Notes: generated from the letters alone by a model not told the origin. DNA of 10,630 nucleotides from an uncultured Collinsella sp. (GCA_902470345.1 CABRGB010000058.1:1-10630), one strand, 5' to 3'; shown: positions 1 to 6,532, counted from the first letter of the stretch. Numbers and translations are program-made.

Positions 1-279
1 TTTGCGAGCGATTTGCTCGTTTGTCGACGTACGGGTGTTCATTTGTCGACTTCTTAGGCTGTGGTCACCTGTTGTTTCTGTGGTGGCTGCGGGTATCTGG
101 CTCAAAAGGGCGGGTTGGCCGTCTATGTTTACATGCTGTTTTGTTGCGGTGCGCATTTTCGGTCAAGCATCCCGTCAAGTGTTTGGTCAGCATCTGGTTT
201 GCAGCCGGAGGCCTATTTTGCCCGCGCTGGTCGTGGCTGCCCGCCCTCCTCGTAAGCTCAAATTGAGGTTCATCAGTTT
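1..279. other. Leading non-coding stretch, no gene supported
   Basis: No convincing gene is visible. An open frame runs from position 2 to 295, but its translation is rich in Cys, Arg, Trp and Val, it has no visible start signal, and it runs into the start of the next gene. Small structures only: CGAGC (5-9) and GCTCG (15-19) could form a 5-bp hairpin that might be the tail of a terminator for a gene to the left. The string TTTGTCGAC occurs at 20-28 and again at 42-50. CTCAAATTGAG at 257-267 is an 11-bp palindrome. The top strand is rich in G and T. The promoter of the following gene presumably lies here, but I find no clear -35/-10 pair. Confidence 0.5.
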
Positions 280-291
280 GAGGAGGATGCC

Positions 292-999
292 GTGACTGAC
301 CACGTTTTAGACCGAGCGCAGCTGGCCGAAGCCGTCGGCAACGATATTGCCGACATGGCCCATTTTTGGATGCTGCGGAAGTTCCAGTTTTTGGAGCCGG
401 CACGCGAACAGTTCGAGATCATTGTCGACCCGTGGCTCAGCTATTGCACCGAGCCTTCGCAAAACGAAATCATGGCCTACAACATGGCATTTACCGATTG
501 GCTGCTCTTCGAGCGCCCCTATCGCCATGGCAAGACGCTGCTCGAGCTGTATGTTGACGAACCGCCGGCATCGCTTTCGCCTGCCTCGCTCAAGCGGCTC
601 GAGCAGGTACGCGACACGCAGTATTTCTCGCGCTTTGGCATTTTGGACAAGGATCCTGCGAACGGCATGGTTGCGCTGAAGGATACGCGTGCCGACCGTC
701 GCTTTGATGTCTACGACCCGCATATCGTGCAAAAGGAGCATTGGAGCGACGGTGCGATTGCGGTGCGCCTCGCCTGCGTCGACGATGTCTGGCTGACGGC
801 GGGGCAGCTCTATCTGTATGACATCGCGCGCCTGAGTGACACGGCGGTCGATGGGCCGGGTGCGGTGCATCCCGAGGATCTGCAGGACGGCTTTGACACC
901 TCGTGCATCAGCTTCTTTTTGCGCCTGGTCCGCGACATTATGGGCGCCCAGGGGCGGTACGTGAAGTCGCTCAACATCTACGAGCAGGAGTGGGAGTAG
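292..999 (+). CDS. Uncharacterised 235-aa protein
   Basis: The gene starts at GTG 292, chosen because GAGGAGG (280-286) sits five bases upstream, and ends at TAG 997-999. The product is a soluble protein without a signal peptide or membrane segment. The N-terminal half (1-90) looks helical and is rich in aromatic residues: HFWMLRKFQF at 24-33, then an F-T-D-W-L-L-F-E-R-P stretch at 67-76 followed by GKTLLELYV at 80-88. The middle (about 105-180) looks like beta strands. The pattern of a 'W-hydrophobic-FERP ... TLLE-Y' block, then a linker beginning L-S and a beta-rich part, resembles from memory a bacterial family often found with SEC-C metal-binding motifs. No SEC-C cysteine motif is present here, so this is a weak hint. 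It is followed by an inverted repeat and then the amidohydrolase gene on the same strand, 242 bases away, so co-transcription is uncertain. No function is assigned. Confidence 0.8.
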   Translation: MTDHVLDRAQLAEAVGNDIADMAHFWMLRKFQFLEPAREQFEIIVDPWLSYCTEPSQNEIMAYNMAFTDWLLFERPYRHGKTLLELYVDEPPASLSPASLKRLEQVRDTQYFSRFGILDKDPANGMVALKDTRADRRFDVYDPHIVQKEHWSDGAIAVRLACVDDVWLTAGQLYLYDIARLSDTAVDGPGAVHPEDLQDGFDTSCISFFLRLVRDIMGAQGRYVKSLNIYEQEWE

Positions 1000-1034
1000 G
1001 GGATGGGCTGTCGCAGCGCCGTCGCGTGTCTATT

Positions 1035-1093
1035 TGTCTCGATCTGTAACGCTTGGCGGCTGTTTGAGCCCGTAACTGTTACAGATCGAGACA
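1035..1093. repeat. Inverted repeat, TGTCTC/GTTACAG family, single copy
   Basis: TGTCTCGATCTGTAAC (1035-1050) is mirrored perfectly by GTTACAGATCGAGACA (1078-1093), with 27 nt between the arms. It is the best-preserved of seven complete elements of this family in the window; the others are at 6637-6937 and 10376-10515. Inside the loop GGCT (1058-1061) and AGCC (1067-1070) can form a second small stem. It lies between two plus-strand genes and does not have the T-run of an intrinsic terminator. Whether it acts as DNA (protein binding) or RNA (hairpin) cannot be told from one copy. Confidence 0.9.
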
Positions 1094-1200
1094 TTCCCCT
1101 GATGTTGCTGGGATGGGGCTGCAACGTATTCCGTCCCCCACATCCCCTCTTCCCTCCGTTAACCGATGCGTCTGCAGCAATCCAGCGGGACTAGGTGATA

Positions 1201-1216
1201 ATGAACAAATGTTCAT
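1201..1216. promoter_or_regulatory. Palindrome, candidate operator of the amidohydrolase gene
   Basis: ATGAACA (1201-1207) and TGTTCAT (1210-1216) form perfect 7-bp arms separated by AA, ten bases upstream of the ribosome binding site of the amidohydrolase gene. A GATAAT at 1197-1202, one mismatch from a -10 box, overlaps its left edge, but no good -35 is visible. The size, symmetry and place fit an operator for a small dimeric repressor such as a TetR-type protein. No regulator gene adjoins it in the window, so this is inference. Confidence 0.4.
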
Positions 1217-1225
1217 GTTAATCGT

Positions 1226-1235
1226 GAGGGAGGAG
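1226..1235 (+). promoter_or_regulatory. Ribosome binding site fixing the amidohydrolase start
   Basis: GAGGGAGGAG, six bases before ATG 1242. The open frame extends upstream to 1113, but the upstream part runs across unconserved-looking intergenic DNA and the palindrome at 1201-1216, and its other ATGs lack a comparable site. This favours 1242. Confidence 0.75.
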
Positions 1236-1241
1236 CTCGAT

Positions 1242-2612
1242 ATGGCATCTACCGATCGTTCCACGTTGTTTATCAATGCGACCGTCCTGGATGGTTCGGA
1301 GCATATGGAGCCGCAACCCGATATGGCCGTGACTGTTGAGCGCGGCGTCATCACGTGGATGGGGCCGAGTGCTGTGGCGCAGGCACCTGCAGGTGCCGAG
1401 GTCATCGACCTGGCAGGTGCGTATCTCATGCCCGGTCTCATCAATATGCATGTGCATCTGTGCGGTTCGGGCAAGCCGGTTTCGGCGGGCGATGCGGGCG
1501 CGCTGATGAAGAAGCTCGATAATCCCGTGGGGCGCGCCATCGTGCGCCATATTCTTCAGGGCAGCGCCCAACAACAACTGGCAAGCGGCGTGACCACGGT
1601 GCGCGGCGCGGGCGACCCACTGTTTGCCGACATCGCCGTTCGTAATGCCATCGACGCCGGCAAGTATCAAGGTCCTCGCCTGGTGGCGCCGGGAACGGGC
1701 GTCACGGTGCCGGGCGGCCATGGTGCGGGCTTGTTCGCCCAGGTGGCAAACAGTCCCGCCGAGGCAGCCGAACAGGTGCGCGACCTGTATGCGCGCGGTG
1801 CCGACGTCATTAAGCTGTTCGTAACGGGCGGTGTGTTCGATGCGACCGAGGTGGGCGAGCCGGGCGTGCTGCGTATGCCGGTGGAGGTTGCCGCGGCGGC
1901 GTGCAAGGCGGCGCACGATATGGGCCTTCCGGTCATGGCCCATGTCGAGAGTACCGAGGGTGTGAAGGTTGCGCTTGAGGCCGGCGTTGACACGATTGAG
2001 CACGGCGCTCCGTTGACGTCCGAGATTCTGGAGCTGTACCGTGGCGCCGCGGGCACGCAGCTCGAGGGGCGTGCGCCCAGCGTTACCTGCACGATCAGCC
2101 CGGCGCTGCCGTTTGTATTGCTCGACCCGGAAAAGACCCATTCGACCGATACACAAAAGAAGAACGGCGACATCGTGTGCTCGGGCATCATCGAGAGCGC
2201 CCGTGCCGCACTGGAAGCTGGCGTTAAGGTGGGCCTTGGCACGGACTCGAGCTGCCCGTTCGTGACGCAGTACGACATGTGGCGTGAGGTGGCCTATTTT
2301 GCCAAGTACGTGGGTGTGAGTAACGCCTTCGCGCTGCATACGGCCACGCAGGTCAATGCCGAGCTGCTGGGGCTGGGCGGCGAGACCGGCACAATCGAGT
2401 GCGGCAAGGCCGCCGATATCCTGGTGACGCGCAAGAACCCGCTCGATGACCTGTGCGCACTGCGTGAGCCGGCGTACGTGATGTGCCGTGGTGATCTGGT
2501 GCGCAAACTCAAGGTGAAGCGTATTCCCGAGGTGGACGCCGAGCTCGACACGATTATGGCCATGCCGTCCGAGGCACTGGCCGAGGAGCTCGCCCGCGAC
2601 GGCGTGGCATAG
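1242..2612 (+). CDS. Metal-dependent amidohydrolase (imidazolonepropionase-like)
   Basis: A 456-aa cytoplasmic enzyme of the amidohydrolase superfamily, which hydrolyses C-N or related bonds using one or two metal ions in a TIM barrel. The expected ligands are all visible: H70 and H72 in N-M-H-V-H-L, K191 in V-I-K-L-F-V-T-G-G (the position of the carboxylated lysine in related enzymes), H234 in V-M-A-H-V-E, H254 in T-I-E-H-G-A and D335 in G-L-G-T-D-S. The first 60 residues and the C-terminal part (about 380-425, with GKAADILV at 388-395) form the usual composite beta-sandwich. Length and motif order match the 'amidohydrolase family protein' group that includes prolidase-like and imidazolonepropionase-related enzymes. 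The substrate cannot be read from sequence; no histidine-degradation genes are nearby, so hutI is not claimed. It is probably transcribed alone, with a terminator 34 bases downstream. Confidence 0.93.
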   Translation: MASTDRSTLFINATVLDGSEHMEPQPDMAVTVERGVITWMGPSAVAQAPAGAEVIDLAGAYLMPGLINMHVHLCGSGKPVSAGDAGALMKKLDNPVGRAIVRHILQGSAQQQLASGVTTVRGAGDPLFADIAVRNAIDAGKYQGPRLVAPGTGVTVPGGHGAGLFAQVANSPAEAAEQVRDLYARGADVIKLFVTGGVFDATEVGEPGVLRMPVEVAAAACKAAHDMGLPVMAHVESTEGVKVALEAGVDTIEHGAPLTSEILELYRGAAGTQLEGRAPSVTCTISPALPFVLLDPEKTHSTDTQKKNGDIVCSGIIESARAALEAGVKVGLGTDSSCPFVTQYDMWREVAYFAKYVGVSNAFALHTATQVNAELLGLGGETGTIECGKAADILVTRKNPLDDLCALREPAYVMCRGDLVRKLKVKRIPEVDAELDTIMAMPSEALAEELARDGVA

Positions 2613-2645
2613 GTGTGACAAAGGGACAACTCTGTTACCGCATAC

Positions 2646-2682
2646 AAAAAGCCGAGGTCTCAACACGAGGCCTCGGCTTTTT
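2646..2682. terminator. Bidirectional intrinsic terminator
   Basis: AAAAAGCCGAGG (2646-2657) pairs with CCTCGGCTTTTT (2671-2682) around a 13-nt loop. It has a GC-rich stem with a run of T on the right (top strand) and, through the A-run on the left, a run of U for leftward transcripts. It lies between the ends of the plus-strand amidohydrolase gene and the minus-strand zinc-ribbon gene, so it can stop both. Confidence 0.9.
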
Positions 2683-2705
2683 TATCGAACAAATACTTAA
2701 GATTT

Positions 2706-2734
2706 GGGACAAACAAACCTGATTTATTTGTCCC
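2706..2734. repeat. Imperfect inverted repeat with GGGACAAA arms
   Basis: GGGACAAACAAA (2706-2717) and TTTATTTGTCCC (2723-2734) pair with one mismatch around CCTGA. It lies 11 bases past the stop of the leftward zinc-ribbon gene and is not followed by a T-run in either direction, so it is not a standard terminator. The outer GGGACA resembles the ends of the element at 3275-3321. From memory, similar palindromes are scattered between genes in Coriobacteria. Confidence 0.65.
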
Positions 2735-2745
2735 GCGTGCGGGCG

Positions 2746-3219
2746 CTAGGAGCGGGTTTCCATCTTGGCGTGGCACTTGGGGCAGGTGACGCGGATCTTG
2801 CCTTTGCCCTTGGGGACGGAGAGCATCTGGCCGCAGTTGGGACACTTGAGGTATGCCGTGGTCTTGCGACCCTTCCACATCTTTTTGGCCGTGCGCTTGG
2901 CACGTTCAAAGTCTTCCTTGCTAGTACCGGCTGCGCGCGAGGCGTTGGCCGCTGCAGCTCCGCCGCCCAAGCTGGCTACAAACTTGCCCAAGCCGGGTAC
3001 GTTTGCAGTCGCGGCGACAAAGGCCTCGTTCTCCTTGCGACGTGCGTCGATATTTTTGGACAGGCCGCGCAGCACGCCAATCACGATTACGGCGATGGCA
3101 ATCCAGCTGAGCCACTGGATGCGGGCTATCGATCCGATCATCGCGATGACGATGCCGGCAAAACCCATCACGATGGTGAGTTCATCGGCGCCATTGCGAC
3201 CCTTCATAAAGTCATTCAT
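2746..3219 (-). CDS. Small membrane protein with C-terminal zinc ribbon
   Basis: The product is 157 aa, starting at ATG 3219; an AAAGGC-type site lies about nine bases upstream. A longer frame exists, starting 30 bases earlier, but has no visible binding site. Two hydrophobic segments (about 14-33 and 35-53, rich in Ile and Val) form a membrane hairpin, with a basic stretch (KNIDARRK, 55-62) after it that favours a cytoplasmic C-terminus. A Gly/Ala linker (about 75-98) leads to a basic region and a four-cysteine zinc ribbon: CPNC at 126-129 and CPKC at 146-149, separated by a Gly/Lys-rich turn. Such 'TM hairpin plus zinc ribbon' proteins are common hypotheticals in Actinobacteria and Firmicutes. 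It is the last gene of the leftward copper cluster, but a promoter candidate at 3253-3258 may give it its own transcript. No copper role can be inferred; the CPxC pairs look structural. Confidence 0.85.
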   Translation of the reverse strand: MNDFMKGRNGADELTIVMGFAGIVIAMIGSIARIQWLSWIAIAVIVIGVLRGLSKNIDARRKENEAFVAATANVPGLGKFVASLGGGAAAANASRAAGTSKEDFERAKRTAKKMWKGRKTTAYLKCPNCGQMLSVPKGKGKIRVTCPKCHAKMETRS

Positions 3220-3252
3220 GCAAATTGCCTTTCGTTCGATATGCTGCACGCC

Positions 3253-3258
3253 TTTATA
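3253..3258 (-). promoter_or_regulatory. Candidate -10 box of the zinc-ribbon gene
   Basis: Read leftwards, this is TATAAA, 33 bases before ATG 3219. No convincing -35 is present; the place where it should be falls on the left arm of the inverted repeat 3275-3321, so binding to that repeat could affect transcription. Weak evidence. Confidence 0.3.
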
Positions 3259-3274
3259 CCCGATTTAGAGCAAG

Positions 3275-3321
3275 GGGGACAGGTTAATCTGCACCAATGT
3301 GGTGCAAACATACCTGTCCCC
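3275..3321. repeat. Two-tier inverted repeat with GGGGACAGGT ends
   Basis: Outer arms GGGGACAGGT (3275-3284) and ACCTGTCCCC (3312-3321) are perfect and separated by 27 nt. Nested in the exact centre are TGCACC (3290-3295) and GGTGCA (3301-3306), with 5-nt unpaired segments on both sides and a 5-nt apex. The complete symmetry (10-5-6-5-6-5-10) is unusual. It lies between csoR and the zinc-ribbon gene and is not followed by a T-run. From memory, elements of this type occur repeatedly in Coriobacterial genomes, but the window holds only this copy and the half copy at 3335-3355. Confidence 0.85.
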
Positions 3322-3334
3322 GGAATACCAAGAC

Positions 3335-3355
3335 GGTGCAAAGAAGTCTGTCCCC
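3335..3355. repeat. Solo right half of the GGGGACAG element
   Basis: GGTGCAAAGAAGTCTGTCCCC-type half: GGTGCAAA (3335-3342) and CTGTCCCC (3348-3355) match the right half of the element at 3301-3321 in order and spacing (21 nt, 17 identical). No left half is present. It ends 10 bases before the csoR stop codon and looks like the remnant of a second copy. Confidence 0.6.
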
Positions 3356-3365
3356 AATGCCCCTA

Positions 3366-3638
3366 TTACTTGGAGAGCTTGTCGACGACGCGTTCGATTT
3401 CGGCGAGCTTGGCGGCTTTGAGGTCTTCGTCGCCCGATTCGATTGCCGAAGTTACGCAGCCCTCGATATGCGCCTTGAGCACGTCGGCGTTGATGCGCGC
3501 AATGAGCGCCTGCGTTGCCATGAGCTGCGTGGAAATATCGACGCAGTAGCGGTCCTCCTCGACCATCCGCAAGATGCCGTCGATCTGGCCGCGTGCCGTC
3601 TTGAGCATGCGGGTCACCGATTTGTGGTCTGCCATCAT
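3366..3638 (-). CDS. csoR: CsoR-family copper-sensing transcriptional repressor
   Basis: A 90-aa all-helical repressor of the CsoR/RcnR/FrmR family. In copper sensors of this family the apo tetramer binds a G-tract palindrome and releases it on Cu(I) binding. The copper ligands are present with the exact CsoR spacing: C32 (in R-Y-C-V-D-I), H57 and C61 (in K-A-H-I-E-G-C), 25 and 4 residues apart as in the Mycobacterium tuberculosis protein (C36-H61-C65), and the tyrosine before the first cysteine is also kept. Family hallmarks RMLKTARGQIDGILRMVE (10-27) form helix 1. Start: two ATGs are adjacent (3638 and 3635); GAGGA lies six bases before the first, so that is preferred. It is third in the copA-copZ-csoR order, and the expected operator lies in the copA promoter, which would make the repressor autoregulated if it is transcribed from there. 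A persulfide or other metal sensor is less likely. Confidence 0.93.
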   Translation of the reverse strand: MMADHKSVTRMLKTARGQIDGILRMVEEDRYCVDISTQLMATQALIARINADVLKAHIEGCVTSAIESGDEDLKAAKLAEIERVVDKLSK

Positions 3639-3680
3639 GGCGGGTCCTCGTTTCTGGTCGATCTTTCGGATATCCCCGTC

Positions 3681-3747
3681 AGTTGCGGTGAAATACGGAC
3701 CGTTTAAAGGCCTAGGGCGGCACAACAGTCCGTATTTCACCGCAACT
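3681..3747. repeat. Perfect 20-bp inverted repeat between copZ and csoR
   Basis: AGTTGCGGTGAAATACGGAC (3681-3700) is mirrored without mismatch at 3728-3747, with 27 nt between the arms. The loop contains TTTAAA (3703-3708) and CCTAGG (3711-3716). It fills most of the 135-bp gap between copZ and csoR and could form a very stable hairpin in the leftward transcript. No T-run follows it, so it is not a typical terminator; it could process or stabilise the mRNA or bind protein as DNA. I recall similar GCGGTGAAATA strings between genes of Collinsella, which would make it a dispersed repeat. Confidence 0.9.
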
Positions 3748-3773
3748 TCTGAGGATTCAGTAGGCGGCGTCTG

Positions 3774-3995
3774 CTACGCGGCGGTCACGGATAGGGCGTG
3801 GAACTTCTCGCCGGCGTCCTCGACGGCGGCAGCGAGCTGCTCAGCGGTCACGGTGTCGGCGCACTCCACCTGTACGGTCTGAGTCTCATGATCGGCGTCG
3901 GCGTCGGTCACGCCGGCTATGTTGAGCAACGCCGTCTCGACGGTGGCGTCGCAGTGGCCGCACATGAGGCCGGTAGTCTTGATTGTGTAACGCAT
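3774..3995 (-). CDS. copZ: CopZ-like copper chaperone (heavy-metal-associated domain)
   Basis: A 73-aa single-domain protein of the HMA (Atx1-like) fold, which binds Cu(I) in the cytoplasm and hands it to the P-type ATPase or to CsoR. The metal site is G-L-M-C-G-H-C at 9-15, with C12 and C15 as ligands. The rest follows the beta-alpha-beta-beta-alpha-beta pattern: T17-L22 helix (C-D-A-T-V-E-T-A-L), NIAGV turn, TVQVECAD strand, and a final helix from T38-type to E54. Start: ATG 3995, with GAGGA six bases upstream; a frame continues to 4106 but runs through the palindrome at 4025-4110 and has no binding site. It lies 147 bases downstream of copA in the same direction. The length and motif are typical of the family. 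Confidence 0.92.
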   Translation of the reverse strand: MRYTIKTTGLMCGHCDATVETALLNIAGVTDADADHETQTVQVECADTVTAEQLAAAVEDAGEKFHALSVTAA

Positions 3996-4024
3996 GGGTA
4001 TTCCTCTCTGTTGTGTCGGCTTTC

Positions 4025-4110
4025 CCAGGCACCCGACCTTGACCTTCAAGCCGTCGCTCGCGTACCAAAGTACGCGTCGCTCCTCTTTCAGGTCGATCTC
4101 GGGCACCTGG
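4025..4110. repeat. Compound palindrome between copA and copZ
   Basis: A symmetric 86-bp element: CCAGG (4025-4029) and CCTGG (4106-4110); CCCGA (4032-4036) and TCGGG (4099-4103); GACCT (4041-4045) and AGGTC (4090-4094); central GCGTAC (4060-4065) and GTACGC (4070-4075) around CAAA. The unpaired parts between the steps are of equal length on both sides (2, 4 and 14 nt), so the whole remains in register. GTCGCTC also occurs as a direct repeat at 4053-4059 and 4076-4082. It occupies most of the copA-copZ gap and ends before the copZ ribosome binding site. Likely a dispersed intergenic element; no T-run. Confidence 0.7.
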
Positions 4111-4142
4111 AAAACCCGTTCTAAATGGACGTAATGGTGAGC

Positions 4143-6485
4143 CTATTTTGCCACTTTAGGCTTAAAGGTTCGCAGGCGCAGAGCATTGCTTACGACGCAG
4201 ACACTCGACAGGCTCATGGCCGCGGCGCCAAACATCGGCGAGAGTTGCCAACCGGTGAGGGGGAAGAACACGCCCGCCGCCAGCGGAATGCCGATGCCGT
4301 TGTAGAACAGCGCCCAGAACAGGTCCTGCTTGATGTTGCGGATCGTGGCGCGCGACAGCTCGATGGCGCGGGCGACGTCCATGAGGTCGCTGCGCATGAG
4401 TACCACGTCGGCGCCCTCCTTGGCGATGTCGGCGCCGGTGCCGATGGCAAGGCCCACGTCGGCGCGCGCCAGGGCGGGGGAGTCGTTGATGCCGTCGCCC
4501 ACCATGGCGACCTTGCCGCCCGCATCCTGCAGCTCGCGCACGTGGCGTTCCTTGTCGGCGGGGAGGACGTCGGCGATGACCTGTTCGCTGCTCAGCCCCA
4601 CGCGGCGGGCGATGGCCTCGGCCGTCACGCGGTTGTCGCCGGTGAGCATGCGCACGTCGACGCCAAGCGAGCGCAGTGCGGCGATGGCCCCGGCGCTCGT
4701 CTCCTTGACCTCGTCAGCCACGGTGACGGTGCCGGCAAGCTCGCCGTTCTTGGCAAAGAACAGAGGCGTCTTGCCTTCGGCGGCAAATTGCTCGGCAAGG
4801 CCCGCGGGCACGGTAACGCCCAACTCGTTCATCAGGCGCACGTTACCAGCGGCAATGGCGTTTTGCCCTTCGCGCGCCGTAACGCCTCGTCCGGGCACGG
4901 CGGCAAAGTCCTCGACCATGCGCGCGACGATCCCGCGTGTCTCGCACTCGGCCATAATCGCCTCGGCCAGCGGGTGCTCGCTCGAGCGCTCCAGCGCGGC
5001 GGCCAGCTTGAGCAGCGCCTTTTCGCTCATGGCGGGCGAGCCGTCGGCGCGCGTGGCTACCACGATATCGGTTACGGTAGGCTTGCCGCGGGTGACCGTG
5101 CCCGTCTTATCGAGCACCACGGTGCCCACGCTGCGCAGATTCTCCAGCGCCTCGGCGCTCTTGAACAGAATGCCCATCTCGGCGCCCTTGCCGGTGCCGA
5201 CCATAATGGCGACGGGCGTGGCCAGGCCCAGCGCGCACGGGCAGCTGATCACCAACACGGCCACGGCGGAGGTGAGCGCCTCGTTCACGCTACCGATCAG
5301 TGCCATCCACACCACGAAGGTCACGACCGAGATCATGAACACCACGGGCACGAACACGCCGGCGACCTTGTCGGCCATGCGGGCGATGGGTGCCTTGGTG
5401 GCGTTGGCGTCCTCGACGAGCTGGACAATCTTGGCAAGCGACGTGTCGGCGCCCACACGCGTAGCGCGGAAGGTAAACGATCCGGTGCGGTTGACGGTGG
5501 CGGCGTTAACGGTGTCGCCGGCGGTCTTCTCCACGGGGATGGACTCGCCGGTGAGCGCGCTTTCGTCCACGGCCGAGCTGCCCTCGAGCACCACGCCATC
5601 GACAGGGATGGACTCTCCGGGGCGCACACGCAGGACCTGGCCGGGCAGAATGGCATCGACGTCGACGGTGGCCTCGGTACCGTCCTCGGCCACGACGGTC
5701 GCGGTCTTGGGCGCCAGGTCAATGAGCGCCTCGATGGCGCCGCCGGTCTTGGATTTGCTGCGTGTCTCGAGATATTTGCCTACGGTGACCAGCGACAGGA
5801 TCGTGCCCGCACTCTCAAAATACAGGTTGTCCATGCCCGTCATCATGGCCTCGTGGACCTGGCCCGCGGCTAATTGGTCGGCCATGATGAACATGGCGTA
5901 GAGCGACCAGGCGATGGAGGCGGTGGCGCCCACGGCAATAAGGGCGTCCATGGTAGGCGCGCCGTGTGCGAGTGATTTAAACCCGTTGATAAAGTACGCG
6001 TCGTTGACGTAGACGATGGGAATGAGCAGGACGAGCTCGGTGAGCGCGAGCGTCATGCTGTGGGTGTGGTCGGTGAAGATGCCGGGCAGCGGCCAGCCGA
6101 GCATGTGCCCCATGCCTATGTAGAACAGTGGGACGAGGAATACGATCGAGACGATGAGGCGGGTGCGCATGGCAGAGGCGGCGGCCTCCAGCTTTTTGGT
6201 GGGCGACTCCATATGGGCGGCGCCGGACCTGGCTTGCGTACTGCCGCTTGAGCCGGCGGTACCGGCGCCCGCTTCGACGGGTGAGGCCGAGTAGCCCGCG
6301 CGGTCGACGGCGGTACAGATATCGTCGGGGGAGACCCGCGCGGGGTCGTAGTCGACCATCATGGAACCGGCGAGCAGGTTGACCGCGACGCTTTGGACGC
6401 CGTCGAGCTTGCTCACGGCACGGTCCACGTGCGCCTGGCAGGCGGCACATGTCATGCCGCCCACGTCAAACTTATCTTGAGCCAT
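4143..6485 (-). CDS. copA: Copper-exporting P1B-type ATPase CopA
   Basis: A 780-aa membrane pump that uses ATP to move Cu(I) out of the cytoplasm. In order: one N-terminal HMA domain (1-70) with G-M-T-C-A-A-C (C13, C16); a flexible Gly/Ser linker (72-92); eight membrane segments (about 108-128, 143-162, 178-202, 222-238, 374-397, 403-430, 718-741, 745-765); the actuator motif TGES (312-315); the ion-binding CPC (415-417); the phosphorylation site DKTGT with D459; the SEHPLA motif with H504; TGDN (615-618) and GDGIND (663-668). Y728-N729 and M757-x-x-S760-S761 in the last two membrane segments are the signature of Cu(I) P1B-1 pumps. Start: ATG 6485, with AAGGAG five bases upstream. It is first in the leftward cluster with copZ and csoR, under the promoter at 6533-6563. 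No truncation or missing catalytic residue is seen. Confidence 0.97.
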   Translation of the reverse strand: MAQDKFDVGGMTCAACQAHVDRAVSKLDGVQSVAVNLLAGSMMVDYDPARVSPDDICTAVDRAGYSASPVEAGAGTAGSSGSTQARSGAAHMESPTKKLEAAASAMRTRLIVSIVFLVPLFYIGMGHMLGWPLPGIFTDHTHSMTLALTELVLLIPIVYVNDAYFINGFKSLAHGAPTMDALIAVGATASIAWSLYAMFIMADQLAAGQVHEAMMTGMDNLYFESAGTILSLVTVGKYLETRSKSKTGGAIEALIDLAPKTATVVAEDGTEATVDVDAILPGQVLRVRPGESIPVDGVVLEGSSAVDESALTGESIPVEKTAGDTVNAATVNRTGSFTFRATRVGADTSLAKIVQLVEDANATKAPIARMADKVAGVFVPVVFMISVVTFVVWMALIGSVNEALTSAVAVLVISCPCALGLATPVAIMVGTGKGAEMGILFKSAEALENLRSVGTVVLDKTGTVTRGKPTVTDIVVATRADGSPAMSEKALLKLAAALERSSEHPLAEAIMAECETRGIVARMVEDFAAVPGRGVTAREGQNAIAAGNVRLMNELGVTVPAGLAEQFAAEGKTPLFFAKNGELAGTVTVADEVKETSAGAIAALRSLGVDVRMLTGDNRVTAEAIARRVGLSSEQVIADVLPADKERHVRELQDAGGKVAMVGDGINDSPALARADVGLAIGTGADIAKEGADVVLMRSDLMDVARAIELSRATIRNIKQDLFWALFYNGIGIPLAAGVFFPLTGWQLSPMFGAAAMSLSSVCVVSNALRLRTFKPKVAK

Positions 6486-6490
6486 GGCTT

Positions 6491-6496
6491 CTCCTT
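6491..6496 (-). promoter_or_regulatory. Ribosome binding site of copA
   Basis: Read leftwards, AAGGAG five bases before ATG 6485. No other in-frame start competes with it. Confidence 0.8.
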
Positions 6497-6532
6497 TCTG
6501 TAATTTGGTGTTGGAATTGTTAACCTGCTGAT

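Noticed and set aside
2..295. 97-codon open frame at the left edge, plus strand
   Set aside because: No visible start signal, composition rich in Cys, Arg and Trp unlike the real genes, and it overlaps the well-supported GTG start at 292.
1242..2612. Assignment of the amidohydrolase as HutI imidazolonepropionase
   Set aside because: The motifs identify the superfamily only; no other histidine-degradation gene is in the window.
1218..2666. 482-codon minus-strand frame opposite the amidohydrolase gene
   Set aside because: Antisense shadow; Arg/His-rich without recognisable motifs, while the plus strand has all amidohydrolase metal ligands.
2704..3549. 281-codon plus-strand frame across the zinc-ribbon gene and csoR
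   Set aside because: It crosses two real minus-strand genes and three repeats; no domain and no binding site support it.
4125..5901. Long plus-strand open frames (up to 582 codons) opposite copA
   Set aside because: Antisense shadows of a complete copA gene in GC-rich DNA; translations are Gly/His/Arg-rich or Ser/Thr-rich and low in complexity.
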